Positions 1 to 6,661 of a stretch of DNA of 29,164 bases are shown here, one piece after another. This DNA is from an uncultured Gardnerella sp. Lineage in GTDB: Bacteria; Actinomycetota; Actinomycetes; Actinomycetales; Bifidobacteriaceae. The notes beneath the pieces were generated by a model that saw only the letters and a list, made by a program, of their open reading frames with translations, had not been told where the DNA came from and did not search any database. Position 1 is the first letter of the stretch; each line of letters opens with the position of its first letter. A program made the translations under genes and the position numbers. The DNA lies in NCBI GenBank assembly GCA_947292085.1, contig CAMYPN010000011.1, positions 1-29,164 of the forward strand, given 5' to 3'.

Positions 1-1197
1 GTTGTAATCGACGCCGAAAAAGAGTTTTACGAAACAATTAACGCTGGTGTGCACAGGGGAGCGCACGAGTTGGCTGCACTTTCGACGGTTGCGTTTGAAC
101 AAGCGCGTGCGAAAGTTGCGCGTCTTGTTGGAGCGTGTGCAGATGCTGGCAGCGAGGAAATTGTTGTTACTCCGGGAGCTACAGGCGCGCTTAATCTTCT
201 AGCAACTGCTATTGGTAACGCTAGTGCGAAGGCAAGGATTTGCAAAAAAGACAGCGATGATTCTGCTGATTTCCGCAAAAATTTTGCGCTTCGAGAAGGC
301 GACGTAATAGTCGTATCTCGCGCGGATCACCATTCTGTTTTGCTTCCATTCCAAGAGCTGGCTCTTCGCACGGGGGCTGAGCTTCGTTGGATTGATGTAA
401 CAGAAGACGGACGCGTGCGCACGGATGCGGAATATTTACGAACGATTATTGACGAGCGCACGAAAATAGTTGCAGTTACGCATATTAGTAATGTTACTGG
501 CGCTATTACGGATGTTTCGCCGATTTGCAAGTGTGCTCATGAAGTCGGCGCGATTTTTGTGCTCGACGCATGCCAGTCAGTTCCGCATATTCCGGTTGAT
601 TTCCACGCGTTAAACGTTGATTTTGCAGCCTTTAGTGCGCATAAAATGTACGGTCCTACGGGAGTTGGATTCTTGTATGGTCGCCGAGAGCTTTTGAACG
701 CGCTTCCGCCGGCTAATTTTGGCGGTTCAATGGTGGAGCTTGCATGGCTTAACAAGACGGCGCAATACATGGATGCGCCTTACCGTTTTGAGGCTGGAAC
801 TCAACCGGTTGCGCAAATGGTTGCGGCTGGAGTTGCAGCTGATTGGTTGCGCGCGGTGGGTATGAACCGAGTTGCAGAGCATGAGCAGGAAATTGCTGCA
901 GAATTGCTAAAATTACAGGATGTTCCAGGCGTGCGCGTTTTGGGGCCGACTGATTTGAGCCAGCGAATTGGCACAGTTGCTTTTGAAGTTGAGGGCGTGC
1001 ATCCGCACGACGTTGGACAGTTTTTGGACGCGCAGGGCATTGCGATTCGCGTCGGGCACCATTGTGCTCAGCCGATTCACCGTCATTTTGGCGTGTATGC
1101 TTCGAACCGCGCTTCTGTTGGAGTTTACAATACAGTTGACGAGGCTCGCGCGCTTGTTGAAGCAGTCTCACACGTTCGCGACTACTTTGGCGCATAA
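1..1197 (+). CDS. sufS: SufS-type cysteine desulfurase (5' truncated by window edge)
   Basis: PLP-dependent group II cysteine desulfurase that removes sulfur from cysteine as an enzyme persulfide for Fe-S cluster assembly in the cytosol. The frame is open to base 1, and the residues before the first possible GTG (position 49) still fit the family (the segment ending in NAGVHRGAHEL), so the true start lies outside the window and roughly 20-25 residues are missing. Visible motifs: PLP-binding lysine in FSAHKMYGPTGVGFLYG, the upstream THISNVTG and DACQSVPHIPVD segments, and catalytic Cys in RVGHHCAQP near the C-terminus. A charged insertion of about 20 residues (around KKDSDDSADFRKN) precedes the ADHHS motif. 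SufU follows 70 bp downstream on the same strand. The usual upstream sufB, sufD and sufC are presumably to the left but are not seen. Confidence 0.95.
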   Translation, partial: VVIDAEKEFYETINAGVHRGAHELAALSTVAFEQARAKVARLVGACADAGSEEIVVTPGATGALNLLATAIGNASAKARICKKDSDDSADFRKNFALREGDVIVVSRADHHSVLLPFQELALRTGAELRWIDVTEDGRVRTDAEYLRTIIDERTKIVAVTHISNVTGAITDVSPICKCAHEVGAIFVLDACQSVPHIPVDFHALNVDFAAFSAHKMYGPTGVGFLYGRRELLNALPPANFGGSMVELAWLNKTAQYMDAPYRFEAGTQPVAQMVAAGVAADWLRAVGMNRVAEHEQEIAAELLKLQDVPGVRVLGPTDLSQRIGTVAFEVEGVHPHDVGQFLDAQGIAIRVGHHCAQPIHRHFGVYASNRASVGVYNTVDEARALVEAVSHVRDYFGA

Positions 1198-1209
1198 TAT
1201 TGTTAGCGA

Positions 1210-1248
1210 GCGAGTTGGAGAGTTAACTAAGCGAGTTGGAGAGTTAAC
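1210..1248 (+). repeat. 21-bp tandem direct repeat between sufS and sufU
   Basis: The 18-base string GCGAGTTGGAGAGTTAAC occurs at 1210-1227 and again at 1231-1248, a period of 21 bp. It lies between the sufS stop and the sufU ribosome binding site (AAGGAGAG at about 1257-1264). No function is evident. It may be a recent tandem duplication or a spacer element affecting translation within the operon. Confidence 0.8.
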
Positions 1249-1267
1249 GAGTAGGTAAGGAGAGCGT

Positions 1268-1957
1268 ATGTTTGATATGAGTTTTGGCGCAGGTGCAAGT
1301 GCAGGTTTTGGTGCAGATGCAGGCGACGGATTAGAAAGCATGTATCAAGAAGTGATTTTGGATGCTGCACGAAATCCGCATGGCAAAACTCATTTCGAAA
1401 GTACGGACGCGCTCGCACAAGCGGAACTGCAGGAAGAAACTCAAGAATCTGTCGAATCTCAAGAATCTTCCGAAAATACAAAATCTGCAAAAAATACAGA
1501 ATCTGCAGAAATCACCTTAAATAATGCTCACGAAAGTTGCACTGTTTCAGCTGGCGAAAACTCTGCTTTAGGTCAATCGCACCAATTCAATCCAACTTGC
1601 GGCGACGAAGTCACAATGCGTGTGGAGCTTTCACGTGGCGAAAATAATGACGAAACCCCAATAGTATCAAGTATTAAGTGGGATGGTCACGGCTGCTCTA
1701 TTTCTCAAGCAAGCCTTTCAATGATGGTTGATTTAGTCGAAGGAAAGTCGGTTGACGAAGCTTTGCGATTAGACGCGCTTTTCCACAAACTTATGGAATC
1801 TCGCGGCGCAGGTTTTGAAAACGAAGAAGACGAAGATTCGCTTGAAGATGCAATGGTTTTGCAAGGCGTATCGCGCTATCCAATGCGAATTAAGTGCGCG
1901 CTTTTGGCGTGGGAAGGATTAAAAGACAGCATTGCAAAGGCTATGCAAGAACTATAA
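1268..1957 (+). CDS. sufU: SufU-type Fe-S assembly / sulfur-transfer protein with acidic insert
   Basis: SufU is the zinc-containing sulfurtransferase partner of SufS in Gram-positive bacteria; it accepts the persulfide sulfur from the desulfurase. The 229-residue protein carries the three conserved cysteines: C111 (NPTCGD, with the accompanying Asp), C143 (GHGCSIS) and C210 (RIKCALLAW). The N-terminal YQEVILDAARNPHGK segment is also typical. Family members are usually about 150 residues; the excess is a Gly/Ala-rich head (residues 7-21) and a Glu/Ser/Asn-rich low-complexity stretch at about 45-107, placed between the NPHG and NPTCGD motifs. A good ribosome binding site at about 1257-1264 supports this ATG. 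The gene lies between sufS and a sufT-like gene, as expected for a SUF operon. Confidence 0.93.
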   Translation: MFDMSFGAGASAGFGADAGDGLESMYQEVILDAARNPHGKTHFESTDALAQAELQEETQESVESQESSENTKSAKNTESAEITLNNAHESCTVSAGENSALGQSHQFNPTCGDEVTMRVELSRGENNDETPIVSSIKWDGHGCSISQASLSMMVDLVEGKSVDEALRLDALFHKLMESRGAGFENEEDEDSLEDAMVLQGVSRYPMRIKCALLAWEGLKDSIAKAMQEL

Positions 1958-1989
1958 AATCTTTATGTAACGTAAAAGCAAGGAATATT

Positions 1990-2454
1990 ATGGCAGAAAA
2001 TCAATCGGCATCTGAGGTGACGCAGTCTGCACTTTTAAGTGCGAACGACATTGGTAGAGTTACCGAAGAGGATATTAAGGACGCACTCCACGACGTAGTG
2101 GATCCGGAATTAGGTATTGACGTGGTTGATTTAGGGCTAGTTTACGGTATTGAAATTGATGAGCTTGGCCGCGCGATCATTACAATGACGCTTACCACGC
2201 CTGCATGTCCGTTAACTGAATTGATTGAGGATGAGTGTGCGAATGCGCTCGCCGGTTTGGTGGAAGAGTTTCGTATTGACTGGACGTGGAAGCCGCGCTG
2301 GAGCGTTGAAAATATTAATGAAGACGGTCGCGCCCAACTTGAGGCGCTTGGTTACAATCTCAACAGTTTGCAAGCGAGTTTTGCAACAGGAATGTATGGT
2401 TCTGGTGTATCTGAGGAAGATTTGATTAGCGCTGGTATTCCGCCAACTGCGTGA
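1990..2454 (+). CDS. sufT: DUF59/MIP18-family Fe-S assembly protein (SufT-like)
   Basis: 154-residue protein of the DUF59 (MIP18/SufT) family, proteins that assist maturation of Fe-S enzymes. The hallmark DPELGIDVVDLGLVYG is at residues 38-53 and the TTPACPLTELIEDE block follows, with the conserved Cys at 73. The frame is open further upstream, to 1894, but that would overlap sufU. I chose ATG 1990 because AAGGA at 1980-1984 gives a 5-nt spacing and the alternative adds non-family residues. A C-terminal tail of about 50 residues (WKPRWSVENINEDGR, then MYGSG) follows the core domain, as in actinobacterial homologues encoded at the end of suf operons. The gene starts 32 nt after the sufU stop and is probably cotranscribed. 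Confidence 0.9.
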   Translation: MAENQSASEVTQSALLSANDIGRVTEEDIKDALHDVVDPELGIDVVDLGLVYGIEIDELGRAIITMTLTTPACPLTELIEDECANALAGLVEEFRIDWTWKPRWSVENINEDGRAQLEALGYNLNSLQASFATGMYGSGVSEEDLISAGIPPTA

Positions 2455-2513
2455 GTATTTGGTTGTGTTGTGGTTGGTTGTTTTGAGAGCAATGTGATGC
2501 ACAAGTGGGCGAT

Positions 2514-3143
2514 ATGAGTGCTGAAATAAAAGCAGTTACTGCACGTGATATTTGCGATATAAATAATATCTGCAGTATTTCTGGAGAAGTTTTGCACGGG
2601 ATCACTGACGTTGTTTTCGACTTGCATCTGCTTGTTGATTGGGATGCGCGACGCACATTGGCTGAGGATTACCCGGATTTTATTGGGGAAGTGCTGTTTA
2701 GTTTCGAGCCGGAATGGGGATTTGAGTTTCACGAGTCTTTGCGTGAGGCTGGGTGGAGTTGCGGTCAGGTTTTAGATTCGTTCGATGAGCATCACGGGCC
2801 TGCAGTTACGTGGCTGTATCGCTTGTATTTTGAGCGTTTCGAGCGCGGTTTTGCAGGCGAGCGCGCGGATACTTCGGCTGTTGCGCGCGAGTTGATTGCG
2901 AGCGGCGTGCGCGTGTGGGCGTTGGGTAATGCTTCTAGCGATTGGCTTTGCTGCGCTCGCAAAACTTGCCCAATACTCGGCGAGCTTAACGGCGTTTGTG
3001 CATCTTACGAATCGTATTTGCGCAAACCCGACGTAATGCTTTATCGCACGTTTTTGCAACAAGCTGGTCTTTCGGATACCTCCACGCTTTTTCTCGAAGG
3101 TGACTCTCGCGCCGCTTCTGCAGCGTCGCTGCTCTATTCTTAA
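2514..3143 (+). CDS. HAD-superfamily hydrolase-like protein, degenerate motifs
   Basis: About 209 residues, related to the HAD-IA (YihX/epoxide-hydrolase-like) phosphatases. Motif I is VVFDLHLLVDWDARR: the nucleophile Asp is kept, but the position two residues later, usually Asp or Gly, is His. Motif II resembles ALGNASS, motif III is LRKPDVMLYRTFL with the Lys present, and motif IV is LFLEGDSRAA instead of the usual double Asp. The chain ends about 20 residues after motif IV, where relatives usually carry a further strand and tail. The start is uncertain: ATG 2514 is chosen, GTG 2505 is in frame, and neither has a strong ribosome binding site. It may be a decaying enzyme or one with altered chemistry; the substrate is unknown. 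Palindromic repeats begin 22 bp past its stop. Confidence 0.75.
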   Translation: MSAEIKAVTARDICDINNICSISGEVLHGITDVVFDLHLLVDWDARRTLAEDYPDFIGEVLFSFEPEWGFEFHESLREAGWSCGQVLDSFDEHHGPAVTWLYRLYFERFERGFAGERADTSAVARELIASGVRVWALGNASSDWLCCARKTCPILGELNGVCASYESYLRKPDVMLYRTFLQQAGLSDTSTLFLEGDSRAASAASLLYS

Positions 3144-3165
3144 GCTGCATTCTTAATCTGCGTGA

Positions 3166-3305
3166 GTGTCTTATTCTGCTTGTTTTGGGACACTGGCGCA
3201 GATTGCGCTCTGCGTGCGTGTCTGAAAATCAGCGTAATGAGACACTCGTGCAGTAACTAATCTGCGAGAGTGTCTGAAAATCAGCGTAATGAGACACTCG
3301 TGCAG
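3166..3305. repeat. Palindromic repeat array, family 1 (3 copies, 52-bp period)
   Basis: Three 36-bp units start at 3166, 3218 and 3270, exactly 52 bp apart, separated by unrelated 16-bp spacers (3202-3217 and 3254-3269). Units 2 and 3 are identical; unit 1 is diverged but keeps the stem halves (GTGTC and GGACAC) and the GCAG end. Each forms a hairpin with GTGTCT pairing to AGACAC around a loop of about 16 nt. The array lies between the HAD gene and the oppositely oriented DUF4125 gene. There is no T-tract, so it is not a classic terminator. Confidence 0.85.
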
Positions 3306-3317
3306 CGCTCAAGCACT

Positions 3318-3950
3318 TTATTGCGCGCGCTCGGCAGCTTCGAGCGAATCGTAGCCGTACATGCGCACAGTATTCGCAATTATCATCTGAGTAAGATTTA
3401 GATTTTCCGCGCGCAAGTTATCTACAAAACGCTGGTATTTAGCGAAAGTTGCGTCAGAATACGTGCTTAATTCTCCTCGCAAATACGTTTCAAAAGACGT
3501 ATTTTCTGCTGTATCTTCGCTAGTTTTAAGCACGCGCATTGCAAAACCTAAATGAGGGTAGCGCTCGCGAAAATCCGCAGCCCACTCAACTTGCGTTAAA
3601 ATAATCTGCTCCTGAGCGCTTTTTCTAGGCTCCAAAATCGGCTTAATATAAGGCTTAATCGTGCGCTCAAAAATTTCCGGCACAGTCGACTCCATCATTC
3701 GCGCATACTTTTCCGTAATCAAATTGCCGCCATCGTTATTCGCGCGCTCAAGATCCTGTTTATAAGACTTCTGCAAATCGAGCGGCCAAGCCAAAAACTG
3801 ACTCATGCGCATAATGCGGAAAGTTGGCCAGTTTCCTTGGCAATTCGCGCGTCCGCCTTCGTTTTCCGTAAGTTGGAACTGATCCCACTCGAGTTTAGTG
3901 ATTTCTTCCGCAAGATTTTGCGCTTGCTGTTTTTCTTCTGAATCGCACAT
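3318..3950 (-). CDS. DUF4125 family protein
   Basis: Protein of about 210 residues matching the DUF4125 family by its characteristic blocks: NEGGRANCQGNWPTF, MRMSQFLAWP, LITEKYARMMESTVPE, SSED-like TSEDTAENTSFETYLRGE with LSTYSD, and IIANTVRMYGYDSLEEAE-like ending. No biochemical function is established for this family to my knowledge; the small conserved polar set (Glu, Lys, Tyr, Arg) would fit an enzyme. The start is one of two adjacent ATGs. GAGGAG at 3957-3962 lies 6 nt from the ATG at 3950 and 3 nt from that at 3953, favouring 3950. The longer ATG at 3968 precedes the Shine-Dalgarno and is unlikely. The start overlaps the stop of the upstream DUF4037 gene (TGATG), implying translational coupling. 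Confidence 0.85.
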   Translation of the reverse strand: MCDSEEKQQAQNLAEEITKLEWDQFQLTENEGGRANCQGNWPTFRIMRMSQFLAWPLDLQKSYKQDLERANNDGGNLITEKYARMMESTVPEIFERTIKPYIKPILEPRKSAQEQIILTQVEWAADFRERYPHLGFAMRVLKTSEDTAENTSFETYLRGELSTYSDATFAKYQRFVDNLRAENLNLTQMIIANTVRMYGYDSLEAAERAQ

Positions 3951-6016
3951 CATAAGCTCCTCAAACATGCTGCGTGCGAGTGAATATGTGCTTCAACGTA
4001 CGGCCTCTGCCATTCCAAAAAGGTTTCTCCACAATCGCTTAAACCTTGATATTGCAACTCTCGCACAATATCTTCGCAAATGCTGTCAATTATTTGTGTA
4101 ACTTGTTTTTGTGCAATTCCGGCTCCTTTTCCGCCTTCGCCAAAACCGTCTCCACCGGAACCGTCGCCGCCAAAGCATGCAGCGGAAGAAAGTCGCATTA
4201 ACGACTCAAGTTTGCCGCATACTTCCGGAAGCCTAGATGCCATGCGATTGCTTAGCTTGCGCAACGCAGCAAACTGCCACTTGTAGTAAGGCAAATATCC
4301 TGCACTTATTGGGTTATTGAGCAGAAACACGATTGAAGCGGTTGCACGTACGAATTCATTGATAGAAAGCCATGCTGCGGATGCGTCTTTGCGCGCGATC
4401 ATGCGTGGGAAATTGTACTGACCCGCTTGGGAAATCATGCCAAGTCTTCTGGAGATTAGTGAGATTCGCACGTCGTCTGGCATGAGTTTGAAACTTTGGC
4501 GCGTTTTTGAGAACTCTCCAAGAGGATCCGCGAAAATTTTGCCATTCGTTGCTGCTGCAAGCGTCGACTCGCTTAGTGATAGCCATAAGTGCGGCTCGTT
4601 TTGGCTTGGGGCAGTAGGGAAGCCGGTTAGATTTTCGAAAAATTCGCTTATGCGAAATACTCCGACTCGCTTGCTGCTTTCGCATGATTTGGCGCGCGGC
4701 GTTTCGTTGCGAGATTCAAAACCGGCGTATTTTCGCGGAAGTGCGTCGTAAGCGTCTTGCAAATCCGCACCAATTTCCGCGTAATCTTCGTCGGTGAGCC
4801 ACAAGCAGAAGCCTGGTCCAAAATCGTGGTCGCGCGAAATCTCGTCGTCAAAACCGTAACATTCCGATCCGTGGCCAACTAATCCTGCTGCAATGCGATT
4901 TTTATATTTCGCGAATTTTGGCTGATCAAGTAATGGCTTTCCGTAAGTTTGCCAATATGATTGCGATAATTGCATGCCGTTTTTTATATGTTGGCTTGCT
5001 ATGTTTTGTGTTGTTATGTGCTGGTTTTCTGTTTGTTGGCTTGCTGTTTGTTGGCTTTCTGATTCTTGAATTTTTGTAGATATTTTTGTAGATAGTTCTC
5101 TATTTTCTTCTGTATTTTTTACTGAAGGCACTTTTTCGGATATTTTCGTAACTTTTTCTGCTAACTTACGCGTCTGCCGCAAATTTTCCTCCGTAATCGC
5201 GTAAGATTCGCTATCTTTTCCGTAGCATTCTGCAATCAAATCAAGCGCCTTACTATAACTTTCCGCCGCCTGAGCGTACTTGCCGCGTGCGCACTGAACC
5301 TGCGCAAAACCTGCCAAAGCAGAAGCGTAGTGCGGCTGATTTTCGTTATTTCCAGCGACGTACATGCGAACGCTGGTCGAAGCGTGCTTAAAAGCGGATT
5401 CGAGAGTTGCAGATTTGCTGTTCGTGCTTTCGCTAGGCTGCGAGCACTTTTGTTGGCATTCCTGCAGCATCGCAAGCGCAAGATTTGTGTGCGTAGCGGC
5501 AATATCAATATCGCGCTCAGGATCCGTGCTTGTATTCTGCAAAATCTCAAGCGCCTGGTTAAGCTCCTCAATTGCATCATGTGTGCGACCGGTTTCGCTG
5601 TAAAGCATCGAAAGATTGTTGTGCAGTGCGGCGAGCTTGCGATTTTTGGCACCAAGAGTCGTGGCGGATTCGTTAAGAGCCTGAGTGTAAATTTTTTCGG
5701 CGCGATCGTAGCTGCCGGCCGCGCGAAGGCTTGTGGCGGCGTTAATTAGCGTGGTCGTGCCGGCTTCGGTGCCAGCTAGTTGCATTTCGTTTGTAAGATT
5801 TAGAGCGTGATTGATAATTGGTTTGTTTTTTGCGTATTCTCCTCGAGATCTATAAAATCCCATCAACTCGTTTAAAACAGATAGTTGCAATGCTTTAAGT
5901 GTTTCTTCTTGCGATTGGTTTAGCGCATTTAGCAGGTATTTTTCGATTTCTTGCGCGCTCGCGTGGCTCGCAAACATTTCGTCAAGCTCGCTATAAAATT
6001 GCGTCGCGTTCTGCAT
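3950..6016 (-). CDS. TPR-repeat protein with C-terminal DUF4037 nucleotidyltransferase-like domain
   Basis: 688 residues. The N-terminal half (about 1-300) has tetratricopeptide helices, e.g. ALHNNLSMLYSETGRTHDAI followed by EELNQALEIL, and YASALAGFAQVQCARGKYAQ. A Gln/Ser/Thr-rich linker of short imperfect repeats (QQTASQQTENQ) follows at about 310-345. The C-terminal half is DUF4037, with a nucleotidyltransferase-fold signature GHGSECYGFDDE then SRDHDFGPG near 380-400; the acidic residues could bind metal. A Gly/Asp-rich loop (FGGDGSGGDGFGEGG) sits near 620-635. ATG 6016 is preferred over the upstream in-frame ATG at 6046 because AAGGGGG lies 5 nt before it. The substrate is unknown; TPRs suggest a protein partner, perhaps the coupled DUF4125 product. 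It is transcribed away from tRNA-Pro on the same strand. Confidence 0.85.
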   Translation of the reverse strand: MQNATQFYSELDEMFASHASAQEIEKYLLNALNQSQEETLKALQLSVLNELMGFYRSRGEYAKNKPIINHALNLTNEMQLAGTEAGTTTLINAATSLRAAGSYDRAEKIYTQALNESATTLGAKNRKLAALHNNLSMLYSETGRTHDAIEELNQALEILQNTSTDPERDIDIAATHTNLALAMLQECQQKCSQPSESTNSKSATLESAFKHASTSVRMYVAGNNENQPHYASALAGFAQVQCARGKYAQAAESYSKALDLIAECYGKDSESYAITEENLRQTRKLAEKVTKISEKVPSVKNTEENRELSTKISTKIQESESQQTASQQTENQHITTQNIASQHIKNGMQLSQSYWQTYGKPLLDQPKFAKYKNRIAAGLVGHGSECYGFDDEISRDHDFGPGFCLWLTDEDYAEIGADLQDAYDALPRKYAGFESRNETPRAKSCESSKRVGVFRISEFFENLTGFPTAPSQNEPHLWLSLSESTLAAATNGKIFADPLGEFSKTRQSFKLMPDDVRISLISRRLGMISQAGQYNFPRMIARKDASAAWLSINEFVRATASIVFLLNNPISAGYLPYYKWQFAALRKLSNRMASRLPEVCGKLESLMRLSSAACFGGDGSGGDGFGEGGKGAGIAQKQVTQIIDSICEDIVRELQYQGLSDCGETFLEWQRPYVEAHIHSHAACLRSL

Positions 6017-6139
6017 CAAAGCCCCCTTGCTATTGCGCTCGTTCAATCAATCGACTTCAACTTTACAGTCTTATAACGAAAAATTTTGCAGAAGTAGCAT
6101 AAGCGAAATAATCGGCGTAATTGCGCCAAAAATCAAAAG

Positions 6140-6213
<74 letters not shown>

Positions 6214-6321
6214 ATGTCGATTGTGCGAACTCAATAGATATTGCACATCGTGAATTCATCTTACGAATACATGATGCAACTACATGCTGTAATTGCGCAT
6301 GCAACACTCCGACAACGTGGT

Positions 6322-6327
6322 TATAAT
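6322..6327 (+). promoter_or_regulatory. Isolated consensus -10 hexamer upstream of lysS
   Basis: Perfect TATAAT within GGTTATAATATC, predicted start near 6334. No -35 close to consensus is found 16-18 bp upstream. It could drive a long lysS leader or a small RNA, or be chance in AT-rich sequence. Confidence 0.3.
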
Positions 6328-6623
6328 ATCGTGAACTTGCTACAAATTAACAGTGTGTGTCGTTGTCAAATAAATTCTTTTAAAATTTTATTAAAAATTC
6401 ACTTGTATTCTTTTGCGGTTGCACGGTCTCCGCAATATTTGCAAAATGATGTAACTTTTCGTAAATAATTTTGTATATCTTAATAAAATAATAAAAATTT
6501 TTACTAAAAATGCATTTTTCTTCCGAAAACAGAAAAATATAAATATTTCAGCAAAAACATACGTTTTTTGCAAAAATGGTCGGTCGAATCAAGCTAATAG
6601 CGCAATAAAACGTACTCAAAACC

Positions 6624-6653
6624 CTTACATCTGTATTACCTACTGGCTACAAT
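6624..6653 (+). promoter_or_regulatory. lysS promoter, likely leaderless transcript
   Basis: -10 TACAAT at 6648-6653 with a -35-like CTTACA at 6624-6629, 18 bp apart. The expected transcription start, about 7 nt after the -10, falls at 6660-6662, at the lysS ATG. No Shine-Dalgarno lies before that ATG, so the mRNA is probably leaderless. Confidence 0.6.
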
Positions 6654-6661
6654 AAGCGTTT

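Larger units (their letters stand above)
6214..6661. other. AT-rich intergenic region between divergent tRNA-Pro and lysS
   Basis: About 450 bp with no convincing gene. It must hold the tRNA-Pro promoter (left, minus strand) and the lysS promoter (right end, listed separately). A perfect plus-strand TATAAT at 6322-6327 has no good -35; if used it would start a transcript of about 330 nt reading into lysS, or a small RNA. An imperfect A/T hairpin GCAAAAA...TTTTTTGC lies at 6551-6571. The short ORFs here are of poor composition and lack ribosome binding sites. Confidence 0.6.

Noticed and set aside
749..1195. 148-residue minus-strand ORF opposite sufS
   Set aside because: Lies entirely within sufS in the opposite strand; composition is Gln/Arg/Ala-rich with no recognisable family.
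1894..1989. Longer upstream start for the DUF59 gene
   Set aside because: Overlaps sufU by 64 bp and adds non-family residues; AAGGA at 1980-1984 supports ATG 1990.
3218..3305. Repeat units as a bidirectional terminator of the convergent genes
   Set aside because: The hairpins have large loops and no T-tract on either strand; a termination role cannot be excluded but is not supported by sequence.
6241..6468. 75-residue ORF between tRNA-Pro and lysS
   Set aside because: No ribosome binding site, no family resemblance, low-complexity AT-rich sequence.
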